Origin: CBDCYS01 sp965226245
GTDB lineage: Bacteria; Acidobacteriota; Terriglobia; Bryobacterales; UBA6623
Assembly (NCBI GenBank): GCA_965226245.1
Contig: CBDDCL010000015.1
Span: 1,178,001 to 1,242,000, forward strand
Direction of reading: 5' to 3'
Length of the DNA: 64,000 nt
Made by a program: the position numbers and the translations under genes. This document shows, piece by piece, positions 56,977-64,000 of this stretch; the first letter of the stretch is position 1; the number at the start of each line of letters is the position of its first letter. The notes under the pieces are model-generated. The model did no database searches and had not been told where the DNA came from. It saw nothing but the letters and a program-made list of their open reading frames with translations.

Positions 56977-58541
56977 TTTCGCCGGCGGTTCTGGAGCAGC
57001 CTGGGCGATGGCGCGTCATCGGGCTCGTGCTAGGGCTTGCCATCGCTCTCTCACCGGCCGCGCCCCTGCTGTGGGGACTCGGCGCTGCTTCTGGAACAGC
57101 ATTCGAACTGGGAGATGAATTTGCGAAGGCGCTCGGCCGCGGCATGATCGTAGCCGCGGGAGCCGCAATCAGCGCTCTGATTCTCGGATTTCCGTCGGGG
57201 CTACTGGCCGGACTTTACCGATTCCCGGCCCGGCGCCTTCTGCTGGCCGGCATCGCGGTCCCTTTGGCCACGCCGTCGTTTCTTTGGGCGATCGGCCTCT
57301 CGACGCTTCGCATCGAGCTGGGGCTGCCTCGCGACAGTTTCCTTTCCGGCGCGTCAGGGTGTATGCTCTCGTTCGCCGCGCTGGGAACGCCTCTTGTCGT
57401 CTTTGGGGTGCTGCTTGCGGTCCGCTCCCTTCCGGCGAGCCATCTCGATGCCGCTCGCCTGGCGGGAGGTGAGCGGGCGGTTCTGCGATACACGGGTAGC
57501 GCGGCGCTTCCGGCCGCTCTGTCGGCCTGCCTGCTCGCTGGAATCCTCAGCCTGGCCGATCCCGGACCGGGGCAGATTCTTGGTTTTCCCGGTGCCGCCA
57601 CGCAGGTCCTGGTTAGCTTTTCCGCTCTCTACGATTTTGAACTTGCGGCGCGGCAGTGCCTCGTGATCGCCGGCATCGTGCTAGTGGCCGCCTTGCCTCT
57701 TGTCTGGTTCTCGGCGCGAAAACTGGCGACAGGGCTCTTGCCGCGTGACACCGCTTTTACGGAGCCTCGGCGATGGCCGCCGGCGGTATGGGCGGGACCT
57801 CTCTTGCTTGGACTCGTGTTTCTCGCGACCGTACTGACGCCCTTTGCGGGGCTGCTGCAACCGGCCTTCGGGCAGTTATGGCTGGACCGCATCTCGGAAA
57901 CCGTGATGAGAACCGGCGGAAACACGCTCCTATACGGCCTGCTCGCGGGCGCCGTGGCAACCGCGATGGCGGCCGGGCTGGCGATTTGCGCGGGCCGCGC
58001 GGCTTCCTTGCGAGGCGCCCTCGTGGCGGGCCTGATTCTGGTATTCGTGCTTCCCCCGGCTCTGGGCGCATTGGGAACGGCGTTCGTGGCGAGCGCTGCC
58101 CCGGCCTGGCTCGATCCGATCTTGCGAAGCCGTTTCACTGTCGGCGCGGTACTGGGGCTGCGCATGACGCCGATCGCGGGAATTGTCTTGCTCAGGGCGA
58201 TCGGTGCGGCGTCCCCGTTTTGGGCGCTTGCCGCGGCCGTTCACGCGGTTCCGCTTTCGAGGTACCTTCGCAAGGTGCTGGCGCCGATCCTGGCCGGTCC
58301 CATCGCCCTCAGCATCGCCCTGGCCGCCCTGCTGGCGACCGCTGACGTGACAACGGTGCTGTTGCTGCAGCCGCCAGGAGAGGCCTCTTTTCCGGTAGCC
58401 TTGTTTACCGTGATGGCGAACGCGCCCGAATCGATGGTCGCGAGTCTGTGCCTTGCGTACGTGCTGGCGGCCGGCATGGCGATCGCTGTAGCGCTCTTCG
58501 CGGCGTCGAGAAGCTCGAGGCTAGCCCAGGCGGTTTCCTAA
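56973..58541 (+). CDS. ABC importer permease, fused double-domain type
   Basis: The 522-residue membrane protein has two BPD-transport halves of about six helices each, the layout of FbpB/ThiP/AfuB permeases. The EAA-type loop of the first half is visible as SHLDAARLAGGERAVLRY. The second half has a less typical loop. The start ATG at 56973 overlaps the stop of the binding protein by four bases (ATGA). The next gene, the multihaem cytochrome, starts 23 bp after its stop. Confidence 0.88.
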   Translation: MISPAVLEQPGRWRVIGLVLGLAIALSPAAPLLWGLGAASGTAFELGDEFAKALGRGMIVAAGAAISALILGFPSGLLAGLYRFPARRLLLAGIAVPLATPSFLWAIGLSTLRIELGLPRDSFLSGASGCMLSFAALGTPLVVFGVLLAVRSLPASHLDAARLAGGERAVLRYTGSAALPAALSACLLAGILSLADPGPGQILGFPGAATQVLVSFSALYDFELAARQCLVIAGIVLVAALPLVWFSARKLATGLLPRDTAFTEPRRWPPAVWAGPLLLGLVFLATVLTPFAGLLQPAFGQLWLDRISETVMRTGGNTLLYGLLAGAVATAMAAGLAICAGRAASLRGALVAGLILVFVLPPALGALGTAFVASAAPAWLDPILRSRFTVGAVLGLRMTPIAGIVLLRAIGAASPFWALAAAVHAVPLSRYLRKVLAPILAGPIALSIALAALLATADVTTVLLLQPPGEASFPVALFTVMANAPESMVASLCLAYVLAAGMAIAVALFAASRSSRLAQAVS

Positions 58542-58564
58542 GAAGGAATAATAGGAGAGCATCG

Positions 58565-59782
58565 ATGAAAAGTTACGCGCCTCTCACCTCCGTCCTGCTT
58601 GTGCTCGGCGTCGCGGTCGTCGTTCGCGGCCAGACGAGTCCGGCTGAGCGCAATCTCGAGTTCGCCGGATCGCAAGCGTGCGAGACCTGCCATCAGAATA
58701 TTTACGATCGCTGGAAAGACACCCGCATGGCCAACATCCTGGTGGATGTGAAAGAGCGTCCCGGCGTGATTCTCGGAGATTTTTCGAAACCCGATCCCTT
58801 AGTGACATTCACGAAAGAGGACATCGTTTTCACGTATGGCAGCAAGTGGAAACAACGTTACTTCACCAGGATCGGCGACGACTTGTTCGTGTTTCCGGCC
58901 CAGTGGGATATACAGAACAAGATGTGGCGGCGTTATTACGTTCGGCCAGGAACCGACTGGTGGGTGGAGCACTACCCCGCCGAACAAATGCAGCGTCCGA
59001 CGGGTCCCCTTTGCGACGGCTGCCATTCGACGAACTACAACATCGAGACCAAGCAGGTTACGGAGTGGAACGTGGGGTGTGAAAAATGTCACGGCGCGGG
59101 CGGGGAGCACGTTCGCGCTCCCGCCAAGACGAACATCGTCAATCCGGCTCAGCTTGACTATGTCCGCGCCGCGGACGTCTGCATCCAGTGCCACTCACAG
59201 GGTCAGCCGCTAGAGAAGCCGCTCCAGGGCGTCTACTACGACTGGCCTGTTGGCTACCAGCCGGGCGAGCGTTTAAGCGGCTACTGGATGCTGGAGGAGC
59301 ATCACCTCGGCGAGGAAACCTTCACTCACTGGCCTGAGGGCTCGGCCCATAAGAACCGCATGCAGGGCAACGACTATGTGACCAGCGTGATGTACACCAA
59401 GGGCGTGCGCTGCTGGTCTTGCCACGACGTTCATGGAACCGCGAACAGCGCGGACACGATCAAGCCGGGGAACGCCCTGTGCCTGACCTGCCATGGGCCG
59501 CAATCGCCCTCCGGGCCGCGCGGAACCATCGAGGAACACACGCATCATGCAGCCGGGAGCGCGGGCAGTCAGTGCGTCGCCTGCCACATGCCGAAGATCG
59601 CAAAGACCGTGGCGGACGTGAACGTCCGCGGCCACACGTTCCGCTTCCTCACTCCCGCCATGACCGAGCATTACAAAGTTCCGAACCCGTGCACCTCCTG
59701 CCACGCGGACCGTGGCAATGAATGGGCTACGTCGGAGCTGCTGAAGTGGAAAAACGTGTCGCCGTGGCGGGTGGGACACTAG
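58565..59782 (+). CDS. Periplasmic multihaem (8 CxxCH) cytochrome c
   Basis: The ATG at 58565 has AGGAG about eight bases upstream. The N-terminus is a signal peptide (APLTSVLLVLGVAVVVRG). Eight haem-c motifs follow in order: CETCH, CDGCH, CEKCH, CIQCH, CWSCH, CLTCH, CVACH and CTSCH. The 405-residue protein resembles cytochrome c554-type electron carriers of acidobacteria. It lies inside an ABC importer operon, between permease and ATPase, with 23-bp and 5-bp spacings. A role in changing the redox state of the imported ligand, for example iron, is inference. Confidence 0.92.
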   Translation: MKSYAPLTSVLLVLGVAVVVRGQTSPAERNLEFAGSQACETCHQNIYDRWKDTRMANILVDVKERPGVILGDFSKPDPLVTFTKEDIVFTYGSKWKQRYFTRIGDDLFVFPAQWDIQNKMWRRYYVRPGTDWWVEHYPAEQMQRPTGPLCDGCHSTNYNIETKQVTEWNVGCEKCHGAGGEHVRAPAKTNIVNPAQLDYVRAADVCIQCHSQGQPLEKPLQGVYYDWPVGYQPGERLSGYWMLEEHHLGEETFTHWPEGSAHKNRMQGNDYVTSVMYTKGVRCWSCHDVHGTANSADTIKPGNALCLTCHGPQSPSGPRGTIEEHTHHAAGSAGSQCVACHMPKIAKTVADVNVRGHTFRFLTPAMTEHYKVPNPCTSCHADRGNEWATSELLKWKNVSPWRVGH

Positions 59783-59787
59783 CCCGC

Positions 59788-60561
59788 GTGAAGGAGCCCC
59801 TCGTCGAGCTGCGGAATGTAGGGAAGCGTTATGGCCGGCTGGAAGTGTTTCGCGACCTTTGCCTGCGGATCGAGGGCGGGCGGCACTTCGCGCTGCTGGG
59901 CCCGTCGGGTTGCGGCAAGTCGACGCTGCTGCGCCTGATGGCGGGACTTGAGCCCCCGACCTCCGGGGAGGTGTGGCTCGAGGGCTCTCTTGCCTCTGCG
60001 TCCGAACAAATCAAGCTCGCGCCACACGAGCGGCGATTTGCGATGGTTTTTCAGGACTTGGCGCTGTGGCCGAATATGAGTGCTCTGGAGAACGTGGAGC
60101 TAGGTCTTGCCGGAGTCAGGCTCACCCGCCTCGAGCGGAAAGAACGAGCATGGTCCGCTCTTCGGGCATGCCGCATCGAAGAGTGCGCGCACCGCCGGCC
60201 GGCTGAGCTGTCGGGGGGGCAGCAGCAACGGACCGCCCTGGCGCGGGCGCTCGCCCCGCACCCGAAAGCGCTTCTGCTCGATGAGCCTTTCTCCGGCCTC
60301 GACATCGCGGTCAAGGGTCACCTCTACGCCGAGATCCGCCGCCTGTGCCAGGAGTTCGGCGTAACGGTTGTCCTGGTATCTCATGACCCCCTGGAAGCGA
60401 GTGCTTTGTGTTCTTACGGAGCCGTCATCGAACACGGGCGAATACGCGAAAATGGACTGTTCCGGGAGTTGCTGCGAGCGCCCGAGTCCGAGACCCTGCG
60501 AGCGTTCGTGGAGCAGCTCAGAGAAACTCCCGGTCTGGTGACGGGCGGGACCGCGGGCTAA
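59788..60561 (+). CDS. ABC importer ATPase
   Basis: Walker A (GPSGCGKST), Q-loop (MVFQDLALWPN), signature (LSGGQQQR), Walker B (LLLDEPFSGLD) and H-loop (VLVSHD) are all intact. The type is that of FbpC/PotA-like import ATPases, though it is short and lacks a long C-terminal regulatory domain. The start is uncertain: GTG 59788 lies five bases after the cytochrome stop, and ATG 59722 would overlap that gene by 61 bp. It completes the importer operon begun at 55939. Confidence 0.9.
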   Translation: MKEPLVELRNVGKRYGRLEVFRDLCLRIEGGRHFALLGPSGCGKSTLLRLMAGLEPPTSGEVWLEGSLASASEQIKLAPHERRFAMVFQDLALWPNMSALENVELGLAGVRLTRLERKERAWSALRACRIEECAHRRPAELSGGQQQRTALARALAPHPKALLLDEPFSGLDIAVKGHLYAEIRRLCQEFGVTVVLVSHDPLEASALCSYGAVIEHGRIRENGLFRELLRAPESETLRAFVEQLRETPGLVTGGTAG

Positions 60562-60579
60562 GGGCCTACATCATGAAAT

Positions 60580-60690
60580 TCGGGCCAAACGTGGCAGAAA
60601 ATTCGGGAGCCAGACTTGGAGCTCCGACCGTGAGGGAGGGGTTAGCCGCTTCGACGCGCCAAATCCGGCAGCGGCCACGCTCCTCACTGA
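60580..60690 (+). repeat. Dispersed repeat R4, copy 2
   Basis: Matches 44886-45004 over about 110 bp. It lies directly after the ABC ATPase gene. Confidence 0.8.
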
Positions 60691-60707
60691 GAGCCTTCCA
60701 GTCGCGC

Positions 60708-60865
60708 ATAGAGCTCTTGAGCCGCGAAGCGGCGTAGGATCGTAGCCCAGGGTGGAGCGAAGCGGAACCCTGGGTCCGACACCCTGCGAGGGAAGCCCCG
60801 AAGGGGCGCAGGAAAACAAACGGATGCTTACACTTCTGCAGCGGAATCCTGGGTCCGACACCCTG
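60708..60865 (+). repeat. Dispersed repeat R3, copy 2
   Basis: Matches 20057-20200 (gagccgcgaagcggcgt ... cggatgcttacacttctgcag), then a partial second run of the gggtccgacaccctgcgagg segment. Unlike copy 1 it has no inverted tips of the 20042-20289 element. Confidence 0.8.
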
Positions 60866-60867
60866 CG

Positions 60868-60990
60868 AGGCGAAAAAGGGGGACTGCCACCAATTTCCGC
60901 TTCTGCAATCCATTTTAAAATCAGCGCTTCGTCGAAAGGAAATTGGCTGGCTGTCCCCTTTTTTCGCGTCCTCGGACTTCCGCCACGGGC
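60868..60990. repeat. Inverted repeat, REPIN-like family R1, copy 5
   Basis: Arms cgaaaaagggggactgcc and ggctgtccccttttttcg enclose the common core, followed by the outer flank cgtcctcggacttccgcc. Confidence 0.8.
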
Positions 60991-61012
60991 TTGCTAAGGG
61001 AGAATCCTTGCA

Positions 61013-61544
61013 CCTGAATTATGCACAGATTCGCTTTGCGAGTGCGGCTGCGTTCGTAGCGGCTTGACGGCCGTCGTAAGGTGGGAGCTCGGCAACTGGT
61101 CTTTTGGCTTCTCCGTCCCCGGTTTCCCCTCCCGCCCAGAATCCGCGTCGGCAAAACCCCGCTCCGAAGTGGCGTGTTTCCAGTACGTTGCGGCCAGTGC
61201 ATAAAATTTTATGCATAGCGCATAGCCAGGCTCTCAGATCAACGCCCTCTCGACTACCGGCGGCAAGCCGCCGTAGGGAGTCGGCTTCCTGCCGCGGAAG
61301 TTGTCAAGGCGTGGATGCCCCGATTTTATTGGGCTGCGAGACCGTCACGGCTGGGCCTTGTTTGACGGCCCTTTGGGAGCTATGCTGTTTTCGCTTGGTA
61401 ACCATTTGGGTGACCTCCTTTGGGTTGGCTGGTGAAGCTGGAATCTTTGCCAGCCTACCTTTTTACCCCATGTTTTCGGGCGTTCCCCAATGGTCCCTTG
61501 CGGCTCAGCCCTCCTCAGGTGCACCCCGCAATGCATAATTCAGG
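61013..61544 (-). mobile_element. Non-autonomous IS1380 derivative, copy C, with 5-bp duplication
   Basis: Tips cctgaattatgcac and gcataattcagg match the complete element. Target duplication ttgca is at 61008-61012 and 61545-61549. It is 532 bp and keeps the transposase start but not its core. The palindrome tgcataaaattttatgca is at 61198-61215. It lies 30 bp before the ATG of the next gene. Confidence 0.9.
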
Positions 61545-61574
61545 TTGCAAACAACTTTTCTCAGCCGGACGGCG

Positions 61575-62279
61575 ATGATCCTCGTGTTGGCCTGCTGCTG
61601 GAACCCGCCGCTGACAGCTCAAAACAACGGCAAGTGCTTTTTTCTTTGCCGGCCTGAACTGAAGATCGAGCCGACCTTTACCATCGAAAACCTCTTCAGC
61701 CCGCACCGAGTTGCGGAGATCGAAGGCGATGAACAGCTCAGCGTCACGCGAGCCGAGCGCGAGGTCGTATTTGAAACGGTCCTGGCTCTGGAAATCCCAA
61801 CTGAGATTCCCCGAGTCGGCTTCACCTTCGAGACGATCTTCATCCCTTTCGCATCCGGCTCGGAAAACCCGTTCACCGGCGCGACGGCACAAGATTTGGG
61901 CAGGACCTCGATCCGAGACAATTCACCCGAGGTAGAGATAGAGCTAAACCTGGAGTGGCTTCGCCCCGAAGACACTGGGGGCTGGGTCGGCAGCCATTTC
62001 GACATCGTGGATAAGATTAGTCCCGCTGAGCGGCCGGGCGATGCCAGCTCATATACTCACAAGTTGAACCTTGAACTCGATATGGCCGCGAACGTTTTCA
62101 ATTGGCTGCCCGATGGCAACTGGCTGCGCAACATTGAGCTCGAGGCGTCACTCGACTACACAGCCACTGGCTTGCCACGCGCCGGCGACCGCATCGGCAA
62201 CGAGCTCTTCCTGGACAACGCCAGCGGCTGGTCATTCTCCGTCGTCTTCGTCATCCCTCTAGCCCCTCTGCGCCCGTGA
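61575..62279 (+). CDS. Secreted beta-rich protein of unknown function
   Basis: From ATG 61575 the protein has 234 residues with a short signal (MILVLACCWNPPLTA). Strand-rich text with alternating hydrophobic residues (VFETVLALEIPTEIP, WSFSVVFVIPLAPL) suggests an outer-membrane or porin-like beta structure. No family is recognised. The non-autonomous element ends just upstream, at 61544, so the original promoter and perhaps the original start are displaced; the frame is open back to 61545 via TTG. Confidence 0.6.
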   Translation: MILVLACCWNPPLTAQNNGKCFFLCRPELKIEPTFTIENLFSPHRVAEIEGDEQLSVTRAEREVVFETVLALEIPTEIPRVGFTFETIFIPFASGSENPFTGATAQDLGRTSIRDNSPEVEIELNLEWLRPEDTGGWVGSHFDIVDKISPAERPGDASSYTHKLNLELDMAANVFNWLPDGNWLRNIELEASLDYTATGLPRAGDRIGNELFLDNASGWSFSVVFVIPLAPLRP

Positions 62280-62294
62280 TCCTCAAGTCCCGCG

Positions 62295-62415
62295 ATCCGC
62301 CACTGTTGGAGCCGCGCGCGTCAGCAAGCGGTTTCCGCTAGCCCGCGATCAGCCACTGTTGGCAGACGCTCCCCTCTAAGGTTGCGGCTCGTCCGCGTTA
62401 GCAGTACAATTTCCT
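62295..62415 (+). repeat. R2 repeat and kinase promoter copy
   Basis: One R2 copy (gagccgcgcgcgtcagcaag) is followed by the same promoter text as at 53088-53116 (ggttgcggctcgtccgcg, then agtacaatttcctcatg). Confidence 0.8.
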
Positions 62416-62417
62416 CA

Positions 62418-62590
62418 TGCCGGGAGGCTCTCGACATCGCGATTCAAACCGCCCAGGGTCTCCAGGCCGCGCACGAAAAGGGCGTCGTCCACCGCGACAT
62501 CAAGAGCGCCAATTTGATGGTCAGCCCGCGGGGGCAAGTGAAGATCATGGACTTTGGTCTGGCGCGGCTGGCCGATCGGGCATATCAACT
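62418..62590 (+). pseudogene. Relic of a Ser/Thr kinase domain
   Basis: About 55 codons encode EALDIAIQTAQGLQAAHEKG, VVHRDIKSANLM and KIMDFGLARLAD. They match the middle of the kinase at 14397-17063. The N-lobe, activation loop and propeller are missing. The fragment is joined to a kinase promoter copy that lost its own kinase start. Confidence 0.85.
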
Positions 62591-63296
62591 TGCGTCCACC
62601 TCTCACCCCGCGCCGCCCCGACGTGGCACACGCATTCTTGCGTGCAGTGTCGCCATTCCTGGCGACATCGCCTTGACACCCTACGGTGAGCACGCTGAGC
62701 GAGCGACACCGCCCTGCGGCGTGGCGCAAGCTCTCAGCTTGCCGCGCCGGCACTCATGCCGGCGCTTGCACTCCTCTCCCAGCACCCGCACCGTCCCATG
62801 AAATGGGCCGCCTTCCCCAAAATTTCCAGGCCCCGCTTGACACACCCCTTACAATGAGAGCAACGACCGGAAGGAATCCCGCCGGACCAGCGCGACAGCT
62901 TCCCGGGACAGTCTCGCGCTGCTCTCCGCCGTGGGTGATCTCCCGCAAGCGGCTTCAGGTGAAAGCAATCAGAGCCCCAAACGCAAGTGCGGGGTCAGCC
63001 TGAGCGCCAACTCAACCCCTCCGATCCCGAGGGACTGGGTGCGCGGCGCGCGGCAAGCCATCCCCGCTTCTTTCGCCACCGAAGGACCGTATGCAAGCCT
63101 CCTCTTTGTGGCTGCCGTCAGGGAGCGGGCGATGGTCGGCAAAACGGAGCAAGAGAGGCCTCTCGACAAAAGAAGGCAAAAACGAAGAAAGGCAAAAATG
63201 ATTCGCCCGTCATATGATGTGGCGCAAGGCTTATTCCCCGTATTTTGAGCAAGTATCAGCAGCCAAGCCGAAAATCCAAGGGGCCCCGGCACGCTA
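62591..63296. other. Stretch without recognisable gene
   Basis: About 700 bp with only short, unconvincing frames. No RNA gene or known repeat was recognised. Confidence 0.5.
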
Positions 63297-63425
63297 TCAG
63301 CCCGTGGCAGAAGTGTGTGCGGGTGAAAAAGGGGACTGCCACCGATTTCCGCTCGCCGAAGTGCTTTGTGTTCAATGCAGTGGAGTGCGGAAATCGGCTG
63401 GCTGTCCCCTTTTTTCGCGTCCTCG
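63297..63425. repeat. Inverted repeat, REPIN-like family R1, copy 6
   Basis: Arms aaaaaggggactgccacc and ggctgtccccttttttcg with the outer flank agcccgtggcagaagt. The loop differs from the other copies. Confidence 0.8.
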
Positions 63426-63705
63426 GAACTGTATCCGGGAGGCCCAAAAATCCCCAAACCCTTACATTTTCTGTAGAATCCTGTAATTTCAAACTCAACC
63501 TGTTGAAACAAAACAGCTTACAGGTTACAAGGAAGTGCCGGACCGTGCCCGAACCGTTCTACTTTAACGTATAAAGTTACCCCAAAAGTAACGAAAGCCG
63601 CAGCCCGCGGGGCACTTTCTGCAACATTCGGTACGGGGGACTCAGTACGCGGCCTGGCCCCGGTTATTCGCCATGGCGTAGAATAATTTAGAGGAAAAGC
63701 GAAAC

Positions 63706-64000
63706 ATGATTACGAGAAGGAGCTTCATCCACACGGCAGCCCTCGCTGGAACCTCCCGGGCAATCGCCCTCGATCACTGGCCCCAGTTTCGCGGCGCCGC
63801 GTCGCTGGGAGTCGCCGAGGACGATCCCCGTCTGCCCGAGACCTGGAGCACGGCCGAGAACGTCGTCTGGAAGACGCCGGTCGCGGGGCGCGGCTGGGCT
63901 TCGCCGGTCGTTTGGGGCGACAAGATCTTTCTGTTGTCCGCCATCAGCGCCGGCCCGCTGGAAGCCCCCAAGAAAGGACTCTATTTCGGCGGCAACCGGC
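63706..64000 (+). CDS. PQQ-like beta-propeller protein, 3' end outside window
   Basis: ATG 63706 follows a GAGGA site. The start RRSFIHTAALAGTSRAIA is a twin-Arg-like export signal. The next segment (WPQFRGAASLGVAEDDPRLP, WKTPVAGRGWASPVVWGDKIF) is the usual first blade of secreted PQQ-binding-like propellers (BamB-type repeat). Only 98 residues are visible. Confidence 0.85.
   Translation, partial: MITRRSFIHTAALAGTSRAIALDHWPQFRGAASLGVAEDDPRLPETWSTAENVVWKTPVAGRGWASPVVWGDKIFLLSAISAGPLEAPKKGLYFGGNR

Noticed and set aside
62382..62801. 139-codon frame presented as an intact small kinase
   Set aside because: Only about 55 codons match a kinase and both lobes are incomplete, so it is annotated as a relic.

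Overview
The window looks like a chromosome segment of an acidobacterium of the Solibacter/Bryobacter type (order Bryobacterales). This is inferred from gene families, not from a marker gene: PknB-type kinases with PD40 propellers, a TIGR03437 C-terminal module, DUF1080, DUF3604 and DUF4015 proteins, a multihaem cytochrome c, high GC, and a heavy load of insertion sequences and dispersed repeats. No rRNA, tRNA or CRISPR array was seen.

Layout. 1-2.6 kb: two tandem PknB-like kinases on the minus strand; the second lacks the catalytic Asp and the DFG Asp. 3.4-5.0 kb: an intact IS3-family element with a frameshift window. 5.1-8.7 kb: an exopolysaccharide export pair (Wzc-like tyrosine autokinase and Wza/SLBB protein). 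9.0-12.5 kb: a PD-(D/E)XK nuclease-like protein and an MFS transporter. 12.9-14.4 kb: IS256 copy 1. 14.4-17.1 kb: a PD40 kinase split by an in-frame TAG. 17.3-20.3 kb: a SLATT-like two-TM protein, a Gly-rich secreted protein, a PilZ-like protein and a small inverted-repeat element. 20.4-22.8 kb: hisZ-hisG. 22.9-25.4 kb: IS256 copy 2 inserted at the stop codon of a damaged glycosyltransferase. 25.6-31.1 kb: SGNH/TPR protein, sulfatase, RidA-like protein and ECHDC3-like crotonase. 31.3-40.8 kb: an IS-rich zone with a YREK-type IS, an IS1380-type element that splits a GGDEF-EAL gene, and an ISNCY-type element carrying a nested non-autonomous IS1380 derivative. 41.2-48.5 kb: a DUF4015 membrane protein, nagA, ilvE, a DUF1080 protein and a secreted propeller. 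48.7-55.4 kb: three damaged genes (DUF3604, TIGR03437 and PD40 kinase). 55.9-60.6 kb: an ABC importer operon with an eight-haem cytochrome c gene between the permease and ATPase genes. 60.6-64 kb: repeats, a second non-autonomous IS1380 derivative in front of a secreted beta-protein gene, a kinase relic, and the start of a PQQ-propeller gene.

The two strongest themes are mobile DNA and the cytochrome/ABC operon. Several insertions can be reconstructed to the base from target duplications: IS256 twice (8-9 bp), IS1380 plus two deletion derivatives (5 bp each), and ISNCY (17 bp) nested with a derivative. At least five dispersed repeat families fill the intergenic DNA. The substrate-binding protein / permease / multihaem cytochrome c / ATPase operon is the best candidate for an undescribed working system. 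Several genes (kinases, c-di-GMP enzyme, glycosyltransferase, DUF3604) are pseudogenised or carry single-base homopolymer indels that could be assembly errors.
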